Assembly (NCBI RefSeq): GCF_016464365.1
Contig: NZ_JADCUC010000001.1
Location: 558,001-622,000, forward strand
Direction of reading: 5' to 3'
DNA: 64,000 bases
Source: Sandaracinobacteroides hominis
Lineage (GTDB): Bacteria > Pseudomonadota > Alphaproteobacteria > Sphingomonadales > Sphingomonadaceae
A program made the translations under genes and the position numbers. Shown here piece by piece: positions 61,330 to 64,000 of this stretch (its first letter is position 1; each line of letters starts with the position of its first letter). Under the pieces are notes generated by a model. That model was not told where the DNA came from. It searched no databases and saw only the letters and a program-made list of their open reading frames with translations.

Positions 61330-61686
61330 ATGGCCCAATCCATCAAGCTTGCCGATGACATCATGACGATCGTGCGGCGTGAATCCGAATTGCAAAGCCG
61401 GTCCGTCGCAGGACAGGTTGCCCATTGGGTGCGGATCGGCCGCGCGATCGAGAAGTCCGGCAATTTCGACCATGCCCGGATCACGGCCGCCCTTGCGGGG
61501 GAAATCGGCACGACCGAACTCACCGGCGAGGAAAAGGACGTCTGGCTCGACAGCTTCGTCGAAAAGATGGGCCAACCCGGGCCTGAAGAAGAAGCCTGGT
61601 TTGCCCGGCGACGGAAGCTTGGCCTTGGCCTTGGTCTCGATAGTGGCGGCAACCTAGTACGCGAGAAGACCGCACGGCAGGGATGA
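61330..61686 (+). CDS. ParD-like antitoxin
   Basis: A 118-residue protein whose first part (SIKLADDIMTIVRRESELQS then RSVAGQVAHWVRIGRAIEKS) is a ribbon-helix-helix DNA-binding domain of the ParD-like antitoxin type. The C-terminal half is charged and disordered-looking, as expected for toxin neutralisation. GAGGTG precedes ATG 61330. It overlaps the toxin gene by four bases (ATGA), the usual antitoxin-first order. Confidence 0.85.
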   Translation: MAQSIKLADDIMTIVRRESELQSRSVAGQVAHWVRIGRAIEKSGNFDHARITAALAGEIGTTELTGEEKDVWLDSFVEKMGQPGPEEEAWFARRRKLGLGLGLDSGGNLVREKTARQG

Positions 61687-62270
61687 CGCCGACAATGATT
61701 GTGCTTGCCGGGCCAAATGGTGCCGGCAAATCCACGCTCTATGCCGCCCGCGTCGCTCCCAGCTTCGCAGGGCCGTTCATCAACGCCGATATCATCCAGC
61801 GCGACGAACTGCGCGATGCCTCGCCAGAGGCGTCCTATGAAGCAGCCCGTATCGCCTCCTCGCGGCGCGCCGAGTGTCTCGCGCAGGGGCGGGATTTCGT
61901 CACCGAGACGGTGTTTTCGCATCCTTCCAAGCTGGACCTGATCGATGAGGCCCGGACCAATGGGTTTACCGTCATTGTAATGCACGTCGGGATCGACAGC
62001 GCCGAACTCTCCGTAGCTCGTGTTGGGGCGAGAGTAGAAGAAGGCGGGCATATCGTGCCGGAAGACAAAATCCGTGCGCGTTACGAACGAGGCGCGCCGT
62101 TCATTCGCGAAGCTGTTCTCCGAGCCGGCCGCGGTCTGGTGTTCGATAACTCCAGACTCAATCAGCCGCCACGCCATTGCCTGACCTTCGCGAACGGGCG
62201 ATTGATCTTCGCCCTGCCCCACCTTCCCTCATGGATTAGATCAATCTATGCGGCAGACCTTATCGTCTAA
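61683..62270 (+). CDS. Zeta-toxin family protein
   Basis: A 195-residue P-loop kinase. The Walker A is LAGPNGAGKSTLYAARVAP, an Asp follows in FINADIIQRDELRD, and TETVFSHPSKLDLIDEA and RVEEGGHIVPEDKIRARYER are conserved zeta motifs. Zeta toxins phosphorylate UDP-N-acetylglucosamine and block cell-wall synthesis. The stop TAA at 62268-62270 lies exactly at the left end of the insertion sequence, but the same TAA is rebuilt if the element is removed, so the protein is intact. Confidence 0.88.
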   Translation: MTPTMIVLAGPNGAGKSTLYAARVAPSFAGPFINADIIQRDELRDASPEASYEAARIASSRRAECLAQGRDFVTETVFSHPSKLDLIDEARTNGFTVIVMHVGIDSAELSVARVGARVEEGGHIVPEDKIRARYERGAPFIREAVLRAGRGLVFDNSRLNQPPRHCLTFANGRLIFALPHLPSWIRSIYAADLIV

Positions 62271-63090
62271 GGTCTGTGGGGGTTCATCGTGAGTTGATGA
62301 CGGCGGCGGCGAGATAGATGATTGCCTGGAAGCTCTGATCGGTTTTGTCGGCGCGCATGGCGATGCGCTTGAACTCTTTGAGTTTGCAGAAGAAGTTTTC
62401 GATCAGGTGGCGCCATTTGTACATCTCCGGATCGATGGCGATCGGCTGAGCGCGACGCGGATGCTGAGAGATGACCACCCTGGCGCCGCGCTGGTTGAGG
62501 TCAGCGATGATGGTGTTGCTGTCAAAAGCCTTGTCGCCGAGCAAGGCGCCGAACTCGATCCCTTCGATTAGCGGTGCGACGCCGACAGTATCGAAGCGCT
62601 GCCCTGGCAAGAGAAGGAAGCGCACAAGGTTGCCGAGTGCGTCCGTCAGCGCCAGGATCTTGGTCGTCATGCCGCCTTTGGAGCGGCCTATGGCCTGGCT
62701 CTTAGTCCCCCTTTTGCGCCCTGCCCGTGGCGGTGAACCTTGATGATCGTCGCATCGACCATGGCGTATTCCATGTCGGGTTCCTCTGACAGAGCGTCGA
62801 AAATTCTCTTGAAAACATCGGCTTGGCGCCAGTCTCTGAACCGCCGGAATGCGGTGCTCCAGTTGCCGAACATCGCGGGAAGGTCGCGCCACGGGCTGCC
62901 GGTTCGGACAATCCACAGCACCGCCTCCAAGAACAGCCGATTGTCACGTCCGCTGCGCCCAGGGTCCGTCGGCTTGCCCAGACAATGCGGCTCCATCTTC
63001 GCCCATTGGGCGTCCGTCAGCACAAAACGTTCCATCCAAAGCGTGAAGCACATCCACGCTCAAAAGAGAACCCTAAATCCCCACAGACCT
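62270..63090 (-). mobile_element. IS5-family insertion sequence (IS427-like group), 821 bp
   Basis: The terminal inverted repeats are AGGTCTGTGGGGGTT (62270-62284) and, on the other strand, AGGTCTGTGGGGATT (63090 to 63076), matching at 14 of 15 positions. A TA target duplication flanks them at 62268-62269 and 63091-63092. It carries one transposase in two frames. Size, the two-base TA duplication and the frameshifted transposase fit the IS427 group. Confidence 0.92.
62284..63053 (-). CDS. IS5-family transposase made by programmed -1 frameshifting
   Basis: The first frame (ATG 63053 or 63035 down to 62688) encodes MERFVLTDAQWAKMEPHC and WRDLPAMFGNWSTAFRRFRD, ending after AMVDATIIKVHRHGQGAKGG with the first catalytic Asp. 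The second frame (to 62284) continues TKSQAIGRSKGGMTTKILAL, DKAFDSN with the second Asp, and the final ENFFCKLKEFKRIAMRADK with Glu. The run AAAAGGGGG (complement of 62707-62715) is the probable slip site. All three DDE residues are present, so it may be active. Confidence 0.88.
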
Positions 63091-63992
63091 TAAACCAGCA
63101 TGTGCTGCAAGAGCAGCGTTTCAAGCCAGTCCGTGAAGACCTGTAGTCGGGGCGAGAGATGTTGTCTGTGCGGGTATAGCAGTGTCATTGGCATTGGCTC
63201 CGCAAGATAGCCGGGCATGACCTCGATCAGTTCGCCGCCTGCGAGATGGGGCCGCACATCATACGCAGGAATCTGGATCAGCCCCATACCCGCAAGGCAG
63301 CAGGCGATATAGGCCTCTGCGCTGTTCACCGTCACGCGGCCGCGCAGGGGCATAGTATGCAGGATGCCATGTTCAACCCACTCCCAGTCCTGAACCCGGC
63401 CGTTGGAAGGGGAAGCGTAATTGACGGCCCAGTGGTTTTCGAGCTCGCCCGGCAGGCTGGGTGTTCCATAACGTTCCAGATAGGCGGGACTGGCGACATT
63501 GATGAGGTGCAGCTTGCCGATCGGCCGCGCAATCAGACCGGAATCGGTGAGAGGCCCTACACGCACGACACAATCAACGCTGTCCTCCACCAGATTGACC
63601 GCGCGGTCGGTGACACCAAGATCAATGTCGATCTGCGGATAGAGATCGAGAAATGCAGGCAATGCCGGGGCGATGATCAGCCGCCCGATCCGTCCCGGAA
63701 CATCGACACGCAACCTGCCCGATGGTTGCGCAGCCGTATGCCGGAATAGGTTTTCCGCGCTCTCGACCTCTGCGATCACGCTCTGACAACGCTCATAGAA
63801 GGCGGCACCATCCTGCGTCGGCGCGACCTTGCGCGTGGTGCGATGTAGCAGTCGCGCGCCTACGCGCCGTTCCAGTTCCTGCACCGCCGCCGACACGGAA
63901 GAACGCGGCATGCCAAGCGTGTCTGCCGCGCGCGTGAAGTTCGAACATTCGACAACCCGGGTGAAAATGCGGAACAGGTCGATGCGGTCCAA
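63090..63992 (-). CDS. LysR-family transcriptional regulator
   Basis: A 300-residue regulator that enters from the right edge. The helix-turn-helix is FTRAADTLGMPRSSVSAAVQ, followed by LERRVGARLLHRTTRKVAPT. The co-inducer domain includes GRLRVDVPGRIGRLIIAPAL. The first codon in view is TTG 63992, at the usual point for this subgroup (MDRIDLFRIF), but the frame stays open to the window edge and an ATG may lie outside. Its TAA uses bases of the IS right end; before insertion it would have been TAG. Confidence 0.88.
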   Translation of the reverse strand: MDRIDLFRIFTRVVECSNFTRAADTLGMPRSSVSAAVQELERRVGARLLHRTTRKVAPTQDGAAFYERCQSVIAEVESAENLFRHTAAQPSGRLRVDVPGRIGRLIIAPALPAFLDLYPQIDIDLGVTDRAVNLVEDSVDCVVRVGPLTDSGLIARPIGKLHLINVASPAYLERYGTPSLPGELENHWAVNYASPSNGRVQDWEWVEHGILHTMPLRGRVTVNSAEAYIACCLAGMGLIQIPAYDVRPHLAGGELIEVMPGYLAEPMPMTLLYPHRQHLSPRLQVFTDWLETLLLQHMLV

Positions 63993-64000
63993 CTGGGAGT

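Overview
The window is GC-rich chromosomal DNA from an alphaproteobacterium, most likely a motile member of the Sphingomonadales. The pointers are the linked miaB-phoH-ybeY-corC block, a MucR-type regulator with a Fur-family gene, several TonB-receptor and porin genes, a polar-type flgL-motA-motB end, and LigD/Ku double-strand break repair. Assignment to a genus is not possible from the sequence alone.

Layout. 1-2127: end of a flagellar hook-junction gene, then the stator pair motA/motB. 2186-6856: uvrC, an unrecognised small two-gene unit (one protein cysteine-rich), a YfcG-like glutathione transferase and a periplasmic glycerophosphodiesterase. 6878-8105 (minus): two thioesterases and sufE, translationally coupled. 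8173-12097: an enlarged phage-shock (Psp) locus. pspF faces a sigma-54 promoter that drives a 52-residue membrane protein gene, then pspA, pspB, pspC and three further small membrane/coiled-coil proteins sharing a C-terminal motif with PspB and PspC. 12094-21438 (minus): housekeeping genes (corC, ybeY, phoH, miaB, plsC, fur, mucR, rimI, tsaB, a nitroreductase, nfuA, a universal stress protein, a lipoprotein). 21587: tRNA-Pro.

21747-31358 is a carbohydrate-catabolic island. A LacI regulator and a cytoplasmic Gfo/Idh dehydrogenase face a tightly coupled operon of a cytoplasmic TIM-barrel isomerase, an MFS transporter, two Tat-exported TIM-barrel enzymes, a Sec-exported DUF1080 protein and a two-subunit GMC/gluconate-dehydrogenase-like oxidoreductase with a probable [3Fe-4S] site. 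I infer a periplasmic route that oxidises sugars or glycosides at C3 and processes the 3-keto product.

31355-43922: an AI-2E-family permease, tRNA-Thr, a PhoPQ-like two-component system with a PepSY protein, the ABC-F protein Uup, PHB mobilisation (phaZ, hydroxybutyrate dehydrogenase), a cyclopropane fatty-acid synthase, gamma-glutamyltransferase and a DUF418 membrane protein. 44037-54921 is surface-related: a TonB receptor, two DUF202 proteins, a broken TonB-receptor remnant, an outer-membrane barrel, an AraC regulator, a flippase, and a Tat-signal CaiB/BaiF protein coupled to an OprB porin. 55040-59505: topoisomerase IB, ligD and ku. 59624-60844: an amino-acid-oxidase-like flavoprotein.

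60845-64000 is accessory: an integrase remnant, a ParD-like/Zeta toxin-antitoxin pair with a candidate operator, an 821-bp IS5-family element and a LysR regulator. The insertion sequence sits exactly inside what was a shared stop-codon overlap between the toxin and lysR genes. Five other convergent gene pairs in the window also share their stop codons.
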